A stretch of DNA of 64,000 nucleotides from Parabacteroides faecis (lineage in GTDB: Bacteria; Bacteroidota; Bacteroidia; Bacteroidales; Tannerellaceae): assembly GCF_014647375.1 (NCBI RefSeq), contig NZ_BMPB01000004.1:186001-250000 (forward strand), given 5' to 3'. Shown here one piece after another: positions 1 to 8,452 of this stretch (within the stretch, counting starts at the first letter, position 1; each line of letters begins with the position of its first letter). The position numbers and the translations under genes were made by a program. The notes under the pieces are model-generated. The model saw nothing but the letters and a program-made list of their open reading frames with translations, did no database searches and was not told the origin of the DNA.

Positions 1-3000
1 GCGATGAGTGTAATCTCTGCTTCTGTGTATGCTAATGCGGCAATGCAAAGTATAAAAATTACAGTACATCATCAAAATGTACCTATCAGTAAAGTTCTTG
101 ATGATATAGAACGACAAACGGGATATTCTATCCTGGTCCGTAACAATGATATAAATATTAAACAAAAAGTTACGGTCAATGCAACGGACAAAACCTTAAA
201 TCAAGTGCTAGCCTCCGTTTTTGAAGGCATGGAGGTGAAATATGATATTGAAAATAAAACAATATCTATTTATAAACCGAAAGAAACCACTTTTATTACA
301 ACGGCGGTCGATCAGGATAAAAAGATCGTTACCGGTACTATTTATGATCCGAATGGCGAACCGGTGATCGGCGCTAATATTTTAGAGAAAGGTACCAGGG
401 ATAATGGTACGATTTCGGATATCTACGGTAAATTTTCTTTAAATGTGGATGATAATGCGACATTATTGATATCGTATGTAGGTTTTAAGAATCTGGAAGT
501 ACCGGTAAAAGGGAAAAAAGCATTCAATATTACGTTAGCTAGTGATACGGAGTTGTTGGATGAAGTGATAGTTGTCGGTTACATGACGCAGAAAAAAGGA
601 CTGGTGACAGGTGCGGTATCTTCCATGAAGGTGGATGAGAATGTGAAAGCGCTTCCTACTACTTCTGCCGGAAATATTTTGGTCGGTAAATTAGCAGGTG
701 TGAATGTGAGTACGCCGAGTGCTCTTCCTGGTGCTGCACCTAGTATCTCCATTCGTACAGGTGCTTCCTGGAACGCAGAGAATGTTACTTATGTGATCGA
801 TGGTGTTGTTCGTGGTGGTGGTGATTTTAATAATTTGAGCCCGAATGAAATCGAGGATGTCTCTGTATTAAAGGATGCTGCCTCTGCTGCTATTTATGGT
901 TCCCGTTCTGCCGGTGGTGTAATAATTGTTACGACTAAAAAAGGTAATCGGGGAAAACCGACGTTTAATTATTCGTATGGATTTAGTACGGATTCCCGTA
1001 CAAAGAACTCAGAGTTGACAAGTGCTGTTCAGGCCGGTGAAATGTACACCCGCATCAATGGTTCTGCTGATCCTGCAGGCTGGGCCTGGTCGCAGGATGA
1101 AATTGATCATTTTAAAACGATAAATGGTGGTTGGGGGTATGACCAGTTGGAAACAGTATGGAGGAATCCGACAACTCAAACACATAACCTGAGTGTAAAT
1201 GGCGGTAGTGATCGGGTTCGTTATTTTGGGGCTGCTTCTTATGTGAAACAAGAGGGCTTTTTAAAGCCGTTGACGTATGATAAATATAACATTCGTATGA
1301 ATGTAACAGCTGATATTACAAAAGACTTAGAGGTTTTTGCCGGTTTGGCTATTTACAATAACTTCACAGGAAACGCTGTTTTCGAAGATGCTGGTTCCAA
1401 TTACAGTAAACTGAGAGTCTGGCAACCGGACCAACCTGTTTATACGGATAACGGACAATATATCGATTATGGCTGGATTGCCAATATGGGAGCTGCTGTC
1501 GATGGTAGGGGTGGTTATAACAAATCGCAGATGTTGAAACCTCAAGCTGTTATCAGTGCAACTTATAAGATGCCATTCTTGAAAGGTTTAAGCGCAAAAG
1601 TTTCTTATAGCAGAAGTTGGACGAACGATGTCAACAAGAAATTTTATATCAACTATGATTTGGTGACCATGAAAAAAAGTGGTACGAATAATCGCATTAT
1701 GTCGACAAATGATAATGATATCATAAGTACAAGAAAGTCGACATGGGTCGGTAAGGATTATATTGAGCGTAAATCCAGTTGGAGTGATGACAAACAGTTT
1801 AACTTCCAGTTGAATTATGAAAATGTATTTAAAGGCGTACATCGTGTATCGGCAGCATTCGTAACGGAATGGTACGAAGGTGGTGGTGCTGGTGTTACAG
1901 GTGGACGTGAAACTTTTCCGGTATATACAACCGACCAGTTCTGGGCAGCAAGTAGTGCCCGTGCGGATACTTGGGGAAATGGTGATACCGACTGGATCAG
2001 TGGTCGTATGTCTTATATCGGCCAGTTCAGTTATTCGTATGCCGATAAGTATTTGGCAACTTTCTCTTTCCGTGAAGACGGTTCTATGAATTTTGCTCCG
2101 GAGCAGCGTTGGGGATTCTTCCCGGCAGGGTCTCTCGGTTGGGTTATTTCAGAAGAAGGCTTCTTTAATAGAAGTGCCATTCAGTTCTTGAAATTACGTG
2201 GTTCTGTCGGTTTGACTGGTAACGATTCCGTTGGTGGATGGCAGTGGCAAGAGTCTTATAGCTCAGGTAATTCTGCTTATTTTGGTAAAAGCCCTGTGAA
2301 ATCGGTTGGTATAACTTATGGTAGTGTGGTCAACCCGAATCTGACTTGGGAAAAATCATTGAGTTATAATGTCGGAGTGGATATGAACTTCCTGAACCAT
2401 TGGAATATGTCTGCTGATTACTGGTACCGTAATTCTTATGATATTTTGGGTAGCCGTACTAATACATTGCCGTCGACATTTAGTTTGTCCATGCCGGCAG
2501 AAAATTATGGAGAGGTTCATGCACAAGGTATCGATTTCCAATTGGGTTATCGCGGACAAAGTAGAGATTTCTCTTATTTCGCAAACTTGACGATGTCGTA
2601 TGGTTGGAACAAAGTAATTAAAAAAGACCATGCGGAAAATGCGCAATGGATCGATATCGCAGAAGGTAAATCAACTTCTTATATAACAGGTTGGGAATTT
2701 GATAAGATCATCCGTACTCAGGAAGAACTGGATGCGTTTAAGGCAGCTAATCCGAATTACAAACATAACGGTTTATCTCCGGAATTGGGTATGATGGTAT
2801 TTAAGGATTTCAGTGGGCCTGACGGAACTCCCGACGGTGTAATAAACGATTGGGACCGGGTAATATTAAAAGACAGTAACTTCCCTGTTATTTATGGTTT
2901 GAATCTGGGTGGCGGCTGGAAAGGTTTAAATATCGATATGATGTTCTCCGGAAGATTGGGCGAAAAGAAATGGATGTCTGATTTGGCTGGTGGCGTAGAA

Positions 3001-3351
3001 TGGAACCGTATGTGGAACCAATGGTATTATGATAGCTGGACACCGGAAACTCCAAATGCTACATTGCCGAAACGTATCGGTAACAACAACTCGAAAACAT
3101 ATCAGACAAATTCCAGCTACTGGTTGAAAGATGCTAGTTTTATGCGTCTGAAATATCTGACGGTAAGCTATGATTTGCCTAAGGGACAATTTTATAATAA
3201 GATCTTTGATAATGTCCGTTTGTTTGTTACCGGAACAAATTTATTCGTATTAAGTAGCTTTAATAAGAATTATTATGATCCGGAAATTGGAAATGGAAAT
3301 GCTTTCCCGATTTTACGGTCATGGAACTTTGGTGTCGATGTGAAATTCTAA
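1..3351 (+). CDS. SusC-like TonB-dependent outer-membrane receptor, 5'-truncated by the window edge
   Basis: Outer-membrane TonB-dependent transporter of the SusC/RagA type, expected to import oligosaccharides together with the SusD lipoprotein that follows 19 bp downstream. The frame is open to base 1. The first in-frame ATG (base 4) is followed by what looks like the last part of a signal peptide (SVISASVYANA), so the true start is probably upstream of the window. About 1115 residues are visible. The order is an STN domain (about 15-92), a CarboxypepD_reg-like domain (about 105-180, GTIYDPNGEPVIGANI), a TonB box (DEVIVVG, from residue 186), a plug domain (SAAIYGSRSAGGVIIVTTKKG), then a beta-barrel ending in aromatic FGVDVKF. 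The STN domain is the part that in this family contacts FecR anti-sigma factors, so a sigma/FecR pair may lie just upstream. The family call is firm; the substrate is unknown. Confidence 0.95.
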   Translation, partial: AMSVISASVYANAAMQSIKITVHHQNVPISKVLDDIERQTGYSILVRNNDINIKQKVTVNATDKTLNQVLASVFEGMEVKYDIENKTISIYKPKETTFITTAVDQDKKIVTGTIYDPNGEPVIGANILEKGTRDNGTISDIYGKFSLNVDDNATLLISYVGFKNLEVPVKGKKAFNITLASDTELLDEVIVVGYMTQKKGLVTGAVSSMKVDENVKALPTTSAGNILVGKLAGVNVSTPSALPGAAPSISIRTGASWNAENVTYVIDGVVRGGGDFNNLSPNEIEDVSVLKDAASAAIYGSRSAGGVIIVTTKKGNRGKPTFNYSYGFSTDSRTKNSELTSAVQAGEMYTRINGSADPAGWAWSQDEIDHFKTINGGWGYDQLETVWRNPTTQTHNLSVNGGSDRVRYFGAASYVKQEGFLKPLTYDKYNIRMNVTADITKDLEVFAGLAIYNNFTGNAVFEDAGSNYSKLRVWQPDQPVYTDNGQYIDYGWIANMGAAVDGRGGYNKSQMLKPQAVISATYKMPFLKGLSAKVSYSRSWTNDVNKKFYINYDLVTMKKSGTNNRIMSTNDNDIISTRKSTWVGKDYIERKSSWSDDKQFNFQLNYENVFKGVHRVSAAFVTEWYEGGGAGVTGGRETFPVYTTDQFWAASSARADTWGNGDTDWISGRMSYIGQFSYSYADKYLATFSFREDGSMNFAPEQRWGFFPAGSLGWVISEEGFFNRSAIQFLKLRGSVGLTGNDSVGGWQWQESYSSGNSAYFGKSPVKSVGITYGSVVNPNLTWEKSLSYNVGVDMNFLNHWNMSADYWYRNSYDILGSRTNTLPSTFSLSMPAENYGEVHAQGIDFQLGYRGQSRDFSYFANLTMSYGWNKVIKKDHAENAQWIDIAEGKSTSYITGWEFDKIIRTQEELDAFKAANPNYKHNGLSPELGMMVFKDFSGPDGTPDGVINDWDRVILKDSNFPVIYGLNLGGGWKGLNIDMMFSGRLGEKKWMSDLAGGVEWNRMWNQWYYDSWTPETPNATLPKRIGNNNSKTYQTNSSYWLKDASFMRLKYLTVSYDLPKGQFYNKIFDNVRLFVTGTNLFVLSSFNKNYYDPEIGNGNAFPILRSWNFGVDVKF

Positions 3352-3370
3352 CTAAAAAGCTTTGTTAAGT

Positions 3371-5158
3371 ATGAAACGAAAAAATATTATATGCAGTTTA
3401 GCCCTTGCTATCCTATGCGGTTGTAGTTTGGACTATGAAAATTCCGGAACGATCACTCCGGATAATGTCTGGAAAGATAAAACAATGATCAGTTCATTCC
3501 TGACCGATATTTACGGCAGAATGTTGCCGGGATGGCCTGTTAGTGCCAACAATACGGATGAGGGGATGAATGGTCCTACTAGCATGAGTGAATATGTCAG
3601 AGGACAGATCACGATTGATAATTGCGGACAAAAGTTGGATTATGGAAATATAGATCGTATTAACTTCTTCTTGGATCAGTTGGAAACAGTGACTGTTTTA
3701 ACAGACGAAGAAAAGAAACCGTTAAGAGGTCAGGCTCTTTTCTGGAGGGCATGGGATTATTGGGGAAAAATATTTTCAGTAGGTGGTGTTCCATTGATTC
3801 TTCATTTTCAAGATGTGACAGATGTTCCCTCTTTGTTTGTCACCCGAAACAGTACCTCCGAATGCGTGGAACAGATCGTGAAAGATTTGGATGAAGCAAT
3901 CGCCTCTCTCCCTGATACGTGGGAAGGAAAAGATTATGGACGTATCGACAAAGGCTGCGCCATGGCTTTTAAAGGTCGTATGTTGTTACAATATGCCAGT
4001 CCGTTGTTTAATCCGAACAGCGATCAGTCCCGTTGGGAGACAGCCTATAGTGCAAATAAAGCGGCTGTAGACTTTTTACAAAGTGTAGGTAAAGGTTTAT
4101 ATGAAGGCGATTTTGCAGATATTTGGTATGATGAACAGAATCGTGAGGTAGTTATGGTGAACCAGTACATTTATCCGGATCATAAGCTGGATCAAAAAAG
4201 TATTCGTCCTGAACCATTGACAAAAGACGGTGCAAATAATAACCAGGCTATATTTCCGCTTCTAATGGCATTTCCGAAAGGGGATGGTTCCAAATTGGAA
4301 TTGGATGTGAATCGTTTGGCTAATGATCCAACTTACAATGAGCAGTTTATGACCGACTTCTATATGAATCGTGATCCTCGTTTTTATGCGACAATATTCT
4401 GTCCGGGAACGGAATATCCATGTAGTGATGTATTGACTGACGATATGAAGTATTGGAATGCATGGAAACTAATGGCAGATGAAGGATCGTCGACGGGTTA
4501 TAAATATGTGACTTTGATACAAGATCAGTTGAATAAAGGTATTGGTGGTAATTCTTCCGGTTACTATCAGAAAAAAGGTTTGGACCCTGATTTGACGCAA
4601 GCTACCGTATATGATGCAGATATCGACTGGATCGAAATTCGTTTTGCAGAGGTTTTGATGAACTATGGTGAGTGTGCGAACGAATTGGGCAAGAGTGGTG
4701 AAGCATTGCAGGTATTGTATGATATTCGTAAACGTGCAGGTATTGAATCGGGTACGGGTAACTACGGAATTACTGCAACATCTCAAAGCGACATTCGTGA
4801 AGCCTACATTAATGAACGTTTTATAGAATTTGCCTATGAAGGTAAACGTTGGGCTGATTTGCGCCGTTGGAAACGATATGATATTCTGAACAACCTTAAA
4901 TATCGCGCCAGCTTATATCCGGTGATAAAAGATCAGAGTAATATAGCCGGTTTCGACTGGACGAAGGAAATGTATGATCCGGAAGTCCGTAAATTGTTCC
5001 GTTTCGAATATGTAGAATGTGTTGATATGGATAAACAATACATGTTCAACCTGGATTTGAATCATTGGTTCTATTCTATTCATAAGGAAGTTATCGACCG
5101 TAACTCCAAGATTGAGCAAAATGCAGAATGGGGCGGTACTTTTGATCCGTTGAAATAA
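3371..5158 (+). CDS. SusD-like surface glycan-binding lipoprotein
   Basis: SusD/RagB-family lipoprotein, partner of the SusC above, caging the substrate over the transporter at the cell surface. I place the start at the ATG at 3371 rather than the TTG at 3362, because it gives a clean lipoprotein signal (MKRKNIICSLALAILCGCS, lipobox LCGC). Length is about 595 residues, usual for the family. The N-terminal half has the TPR-like helices (ALFWRAWDYWGKIFSVGGVP) typical of SusD. The C-terminal half has the conserved INERFIEFAYEGKRWADLRRW block near residues 480-500. It is co-transcribed with the SusC gene and followed 38 bp downstream by a strong hairpin terminator. Substrate specificity cannot be read from the sequence. 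Confidence 0.95.
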   Translation: MKRKNIICSLALAILCGCSLDYENSGTITPDNVWKDKTMISSFLTDIYGRMLPGWPVSANNTDEGMNGPTSMSEYVRGQITIDNCGQKLDYGNIDRINFFLDQLETVTVLTDEEKKPLRGQALFWRAWDYWGKIFSVGGVPLILHFQDVTDVPSLFVTRNSTSECVEQIVKDLDEAIASLPDTWEGKDYGRIDKGCAMAFKGRMLLQYASPLFNPNSDQSRWETAYSANKAAVDFLQSVGKGLYEGDFADIWYDEQNREVVMVNQYIYPDHKLDQKSIRPEPLTKDGANNNQAIFPLLMAFPKGDGSKLELDVNRLANDPTYNEQFMTDFYMNRDPRFYATIFCPGTEYPCSDVLTDDMKYWNAWKLMADEGSSTGYKYVTLIQDQLNKGIGGNSSGYYQKKGLDPDLTQATVYDADIDWIEIRFAEVLMNYGECANELGKSGEALQVLYDIRKRAGIESGTGNYGITATSQSDIREAYINERFIEFAYEGKRWADLRRWKRYDILNNLKYRASLYPVIKDQSNIAGFDWTKEMYDPEVRKLFRFEYVECVDMDKQYMFNLDLNHWFYSIHKEVIDRNSKIEQNAEWGGTFDPLK

Positions 5159-5196
5159 TAAACATAATTGATTGATTAAATCTTTGTAGGATTAAG

Positions 5197-5224
5197 GGAG
5201 TGTCGGAAGACACTCCTTTTTTTA
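5197..5224 (+). terminator. Rho-independent terminator after the first SusC/SusD pair
   Basis: Perfect 8-bp stem GGAGTGTC (5197-5204) and GACACTCC (5209-5216) with a GGAA tetraloop, followed by an uninterrupted run of T from 5217. It separates the SusC/D unit from the enzyme block downstream. Confidence 0.93.
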
Positions 5225-5246
5225 TGTATCGATGAAAGCTTACAAA

Positions 5247-5312
5247 CAATAATAATCCACAGAATAGGCAATTTTTTGCTATTTAGGATGGGGATGATTG
5301 CTTGTATATTTG
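5247..5312 (+). promoter_or_regulatory. 66-bp dyad promoter element, copy 1
   Basis: First of five copies of a 66-bp element. It opens with CAATAATAATCCAC, carries inverted arms AGGCAAT (5266-5272) and ATTGCTT (5297-5303), and ends in TATATTTG (5305-5312), a match to the Bacteroidetes -7 box TAnnTTTG. This is the most diverged copy: the arm sequence differs from the others on both sides, yet still pairs except for one G/T position. The next gene starts 119 bp downstream, leaving an AT-rich leader in which I see no further structure. There is no TTG at the usual 19-21 bp from the -7 box, so activation by a dyad-binding regulator is one reading. Confidence 0.65.
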
Positions 5313-5431
5313 CACTATTTTACCTGTTTTTTGTTTTTTAACTCTATTTGACTAAATGTTTTAGGTACAAGAAGTGTATTTTATATAAATGAACAGTGAA
5401 AGTTAATTTAATTCTAATCGGAAAAATATAA

Positions 5432-8416
5432 ATGTCTATGAATTTGAAAAGGATGGCAATGGGGGCTGCGTTGATAACTCTATGTCTGTTTGCAGAGGCT
5501 AAAGTAAAACCAGTTGTACATTATAATTTCGGAAAGTCCGGCAATGTCACGTATGCTGTGGCACCGGAGAAATTGACACCGGTAACCGGAAAAGGAGAAT
5601 TGTTTGCGATAGGGCGGCCTGTTTTCTATGCCGATGCTCCCGGTGACAAGAAGATGAAGGGTGAAGGGGGAATTTTATTTAATGGAAACGGCGATGGATA
5701 TAAACTGGAAGGGGCGTTCGGTTCTCCGGCAGAAAATCAGGTATTGGAAATATGGGTAAAACCCCGGTTGGATACTCAACAGGGCGAGAAGGAAAAAGAG
5801 CAGGCACAGGTATTGCTTTCCAATGGAACTGCCAAGGAAGGATATGTATTTGTTCATAGGAGAGGACACTGGTATTTGATTTCCGGTGGTTCGGGACGTG
5901 TTGAAATCGGAGAGGTTTTACCTAACGCCTGGACACATCTGGCGATGGTGATGGAAGAGGGGAAAGGAACCGTTTGGATGAACGGGAAAAAGACCGGAAC
6001 ATTCAAACCTACAAAGGCAATAGCACCTCATTTTTCTATTGCTGTTTCGGAAGAGGGAAAAGAGGCTTTTTACGGTGAAATATATGAAGTAAGATACAGC
6101 ACTTTTGCCACCGGGAAGTTCAATCCGGAATCCGATTTCCTATTGGATTATAAAAAGATAAAAGAGATAAGCAAGCAACGCCTGGCCGAACGCCGTGTCT
6201 TGGTGCAACAACTGGAACAGGCGAGTGCGGGCAAGAAGATTGTTACGGAACTACCCGATGTTCGTCAGGAAAAGGATTGGTTGATCAGTCAGGTAGAAGA
6301 GCCGGCCTGTTTGTTCGTGCAGAAATCGGAAGATGGATTGACATCCAAATTTCAGTTGAATAACGGTTTAGTCTCCCGTACTTTTTATGTCGGTGAAAAT
6401 ATAGCCTGCGTCGAGTATAAAAATCATTCGAATGAGGCAGAGTTTTTACGGGCGGTAAAACCGGAAGCACGTGTTTGCATTGATAGTGTATGGTATGAGG
6501 TCGGCGGATTGAAAGGACAGCCGGAATTATCTTATTTATTGGATAGCTGGTATGCGGAAATGGAAGCTTCCGATCTGGCATTTACGCTTGAGAAGGTGGA
6601 AACCGGTCTTCCGCTGAAACGTTATCCGTGGACTCCGAAATATAATGCCGTTCCCACAGATTGGCCGGCTAAGGGGTTACGTATGGAAATGACTTTCATC
6701 CCGACCGAAAGTATGGTGAATGTAAAAGACGTGAAGGTGAAAGTCAACTATGAAATTTACCAGGGACTACCTTTGATTGCCAAATGGATCGAGGTTGTCA
6801 ATGAGGGGAAAGAGACTGTTTTGTTGAATGACATGGAATGTGAAGTCTTGGCTGTCAATCAGGATCAGGTGAAACGTATTCATGTGGAAAGTGATTTCTC
6901 TTTTGCATTGGTCAATGCGGATATAGAAGGAAGTGCCCTGATGCACTATGCCGGTACTCCCAAGGCATATCATGTGGGAAGTTCTACTACAAAATGGACA
7001 GTCGATAAAGACTATAACACCTGGGCCAGTCATAATCAGGCAGAGGATAAGTTCCTGGGATTCCCACATCATAATTTATTACTGAGCAAACTTCCTATGG
7101 GGCCTTGTACGAAAGTAAGTAAAGAGGTTCCGTTCAAATCGTATATCACTTTCGAATTGTTGCAGGATAGTGATGATCGTGAGCGGCAATCGCTCGGGCA
7201 TCGGCGGATGTATAAAAAGCTGGCTCCTCAGACAACCGAGTCTTTGATCTCCGGAGGTATTACTTCACATGATGAAACGAAATTGAAAGGATTTATCGAC
7301 CAGATGGCCGAATTGGGACTCGAACAGTTGGACATTATGGCTTGGCCTGGCATCAGTCATGATAATCTGGATTCTGCTTATGTGCAATTATGGCGCAGGG
7401 TTGCTTCCTATGCAAAAGAACGTGGTATTGTAATGGGAGGATATGAATTACAGGTGGCGTCTCGCGGACGGGGAGCAGAGGTGGATTGTATTCATCCGGA
7501 AACAGGAAAACCGGGTAGCCTTTTCGGCCAGAGTGTTTGTATTGCCAGCAAATGGAAAGATACATATTATTCTAAAATGTGGGAGTTCTTTGATAAGACG
7601 GGGTTGATGACTTATAATATGGATGGTCCGTATCACGGAGATCCTTGTGCTTCTACTGTACATCCTTACCATGCCTGTTTGGAAGATTCTCAGTGGCAAC
7701 AATGGAAAACGCAAGTAGAGGTTATCCATGAACTGCAGCGCAGGGGAATGTATATTCCTATTCCGGATTGGTATTTCCTGAACGGACAATGTTCTACAGG
7801 AATGGGATATCGGGAAGCAAGTGCAAACCTGACCCCGCAACAGCAATTGTTATTAGGCCGTCAGTATATTTATGACGGAACCTGGCATAAGATCCCGACA
7901 ATGGGATGGATGACTTTGCAGTTGGTTGGTTTTTATACGAATGACCCAAGGGTTGGGTTGGAGCCTCTTTGTGATAATCTGGATCGGTATGAAGCGCAAT
8001 TAATGCAGTTTCTGGGAAGCGGTTGCCATCTGACTATTCGTGGAAATCGTTTATATGATACGCCGGAAACCAAACAGATGGTATCCCGTTGTATCGACTG
8101 GTTTAAGGAATACCGGGATATATTGACTTCCGATATTATCCACGTCAGCCGTCCGACTGGTCGCGATCTGGATTGCATGATGCACGTAAATCCTTTCATT
8201 AAGCATAAAGGTATGGTGGTCGTATTTAATCCGACAGACCGGGATATAACGAAGGAGATGCGTTTACCTCTTTATTACACCGGTTTGAAGGGTAAAGCAA
8301 CAGTCACAGCTTCGGATAGAAACAAACAGAGTTTCTCGTTGAACCAACAAAGTGAATTACTATTGCCTGTTTCTATAAAGGCGCAGGGTGTATCCTGGTT
8401 CCTGATAGAAGAATAA
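5432..8416 (+). CDS. LamG-domain protein fused to an unassigned TIM-barrel glycosidase-like domain
   Basis: Exported protein of 994 residues with an N-terminal signal peptide cleaved near AEAKVK. Residues about 25-240 look like a LamG/concanavalin-type beta-sandwich (HYNFGKSG, GGILFNGNGDGYKLEG, ILEVWVKP-like VLEIWVKP, NAWTHLAMVME), usually carbohydrate binding. The rest resembles clan GH-D type enzymes (GH27/36-like): a beta-rich supersandwich region (about 280-600), then a barrel with LEQLDIMAWPGISHDNLD, MTYNMDGPYHGDP and IPDWYFLNG, and a C-terminal beta domain. Asp731 (in NMDG) and Asp779 (in PDWY) are candidate catalytic acids; this is inference from motif position only. I cannot assign a numbered GH family. 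It is first in the unit behind repeat copy 1, and the GH92 gene follows after 36 bp. Confidence 0.7.
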   Translation: MSMNLKRMAMGAALITLCLFAEAKVKPVVHYNFGKSGNVTYAVAPEKLTPVTGKGELFAIGRPVFYADAPGDKKMKGEGGILFNGNGDGYKLEGAFGSPAENQVLEIWVKPRLDTQQGEKEKEQAQVLLSNGTAKEGYVFVHRRGHWYLISGGSGRVEIGEVLPNAWTHLAMVMEEGKGTVWMNGKKTGTFKPTKAIAPHFSIAVSEEGKEAFYGEIYEVRYSTFATGKFNPESDFLLDYKKIKEISKQRLAERRVLVQQLEQASAGKKIVTELPDVRQEKDWLISQVEEPACLFVQKSEDGLTSKFQLNNGLVSRTFYVGENIACVEYKNHSNEAEFLRAVKPEARVCIDSVWYEVGGLKGQPELSYLLDSWYAEMEASDLAFTLEKVETGLPLKRYPWTPKYNAVPTDWPAKGLRMEMTFIPTESMVNVKDVKVKVNYEIYQGLPLIAKWIEVVNEGKETVLLNDMECEVLAVNQDQVKRIHVESDFSFALVNADIEGSALMHYAGTPKAYHVGSSTTKWTVDKDYNTWASHNQAEDKFLGFPHHNLLLSKLPMGPCTKVSKEVPFKSYITFELLQDSDDRERQSLGHRRMYKKLAPQTTESLISGGITSHDETKLKGFIDQMAELGLEQLDIMAWPGISHDNLDSAYVQLWRRVASYAKERGIVMGGYELQVASRGRGAEVDCIHPETGKPGSLFGQSVCIASKWKDTYYSKMWEFFDKTGLMTYNMDGPYHGDPCASTVHPYHACLEDSQWQQWKTQVEVIHELQRRGMYIPIPDWYFLNGQCSTGMGYREASANLTPQQQLLLGRQYIYDGTWHKIPTMGWMTLQLVGFYTNDPRVGLEPLCDNLDRYEAQLMQFLGSGCHLTIRGNRLYDTPETKQMVSRCIDWFKEYRDILTSDIIHVSRPTGRDLDCMMHVNPFIKHKGMVVVFNPTDRDITKEMRLPLYYTGLKGKATVTASDRNKQSFSLNQQSELLLPVSIKAQGVSWFLIEE

Positions 8417-8452
8417 AGGTAGAGGTTCGTTGAATAAATTAAGTAGATAAAC

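Noticed and set aside
3362-3370. TTG start for the first SusD gene
   Set aside because: The ATG at 3371 gives the standard lipoprotein signal directly.
4469-4786. Minus-strand open frames inside the SusD, SusC and enzyme genes throughout the window
   Set aside because: They are shadows of strongly supported + strand genes, without signals, domains or their own start sites.
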